Source of the DNA: a virus
Reading direction: 5' to 3' (one strand)
DNA length: 22,782 nt
IMG/VR virus record: IMGVR_UViG_3300047564_000493
Location: 1 to 22,782 of that record
This document shows, in pieces, positions 22,655-22,782 of this stretch. The notes under the pieces are model-generated. The model saw only the letters and a program-made list of their open reading frames with translations, searched no databases and had not been told where the DNA came from. The position numbers and the translations under genes are program-made. The number at the start of each line of letters is the position of its first letter. Position 1 is the first letter of the stretch.

Positions 22655-22695
22655 AGTAGTGTCCCCGTCTAGTGGACAATCATAATATATAACAA
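22655..22695 (+). promoter_or_regulatory. AT-rich spacer before the last gene, possible promoter region
   Basis: The spacer contains TGGACA (22673-22678) followed by CATAATATATAA (22681-22692). The -10-like sequences are too close to the -35-like hexamer for a standard sigma70 promoter. A start site for the next transcription unit is possible, but support is weak. Confidence 0.2.
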
Positions 22696-22782
22696 ATGGC
22701 GTTTCTATCTGAAGCGGCCAAATACTACAAAGCTGAGCCACACCAGAAGGCCGCCTGGGACGCTCTAGAAGCTCAGCTATCC
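22696..22782 (+). CDS. N-terminus of a probable lysis-region protein (3' truncated)
   Basis: Starts at ATG 22696 after an AT-rich gap and stays open to the window edge (29 codons). It reads M-A-F-L-S-E-A-A-K-Y-Y-K-A-E-P-H-Q-K-A-A-W-D-A-L-E-A-Q-L-S. I recall similar short helical N-termini (A-A-K-Y-Y-K-x-x-P-H-Q-x-x-A-W) preceding cell-wall hydrolase domains in cyanophages and cyanobacteria, so a lysin is the leading guess. The catalytic part is outside the window. Confidence 0.65.
   Translation, partial: MAFLSEAAKYYKAEPHQKAAWDALEAQLS

Noticed and set aside
22659-22676. Hairpin GTCC/GGAC after the fibre cassette as a terminator
   Set aside because: The stem is only 4 bp and no T-tract follows.

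Overview
The window is a 22.8-kb stretch of a lytic T7-like podovirus genome, almost certainly a cyanophage. It carries the morphogenesis block in canonical T7 order, all on the + strand: portal, scaffold, major capsid protein (MCP), tail tubes A and B, three internal core proteins and a fibre module. Two protein-level clues point to a marine or freshwater Synechococcus/Prochlorococcus-type host: a class I ribonucleotide reductase beta-like C-terminus just before the structural genes, and cyanopodovirus-style scaffold, capsid and fibre sequences. No integrase, tRNA, CRISPR array or insertion sequence was seen.

Layout. Positions 1-446: end of a probable NrdB-type RNR beta subunit and a small conserved-looking gene. 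439-3740: gp7.3-like protein, portal, a small overlapping gene and scaffold. 3741-4420: an accessory insert with an RlpA-like double-psi beta-barrel protein, a possible 15-residue Gly/Lys/Cys peptide and about 270 nt of noncoding DNA holding a strong stem-loop and a candidate phage-RNA-polymerase promoter. 4421-5646: the MCP gene, split by a 209-nt group I intron without an ORF. 5664-6677: three small putative virion genes, ending in a strong intrinsic terminator at 6691-6720, the same place as T7 T-phi. 6734-17862: tail tubes A and B and the gp14-, gp15- and gp16-like internal proteins. 17862-22595: T7-type fibre N-terminal protein followed by a cassette of lectin-like, glycine-rich and other adhesin genes of varied base composition. 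22696-end: start of a probable lysis-region gene.

The main result is the intron. The MCP reading frame stops one nucleotide into the intron and resumes exactly 209 nt later with the conserved continuation. P1 (with the U.G pair at the splice site), P10, P3, P4, P6, P7, a P7.1/7.2-type hairpin, P8 and P9 can all be drawn by eye. Unspliced mRNA gives only a 117-residue fragment, so capsid production should depend on splicing.

Other notable points are three separate peptidoglycan-active modules within the structural genes (RlpA-like, lytic transglycosylase-like and M23), a gp16-type lytic domain relocated to the gp15-like protein, and signs of recombination in the fibre cassette, including a frameshifted duplicate of a LamG gene terminus.
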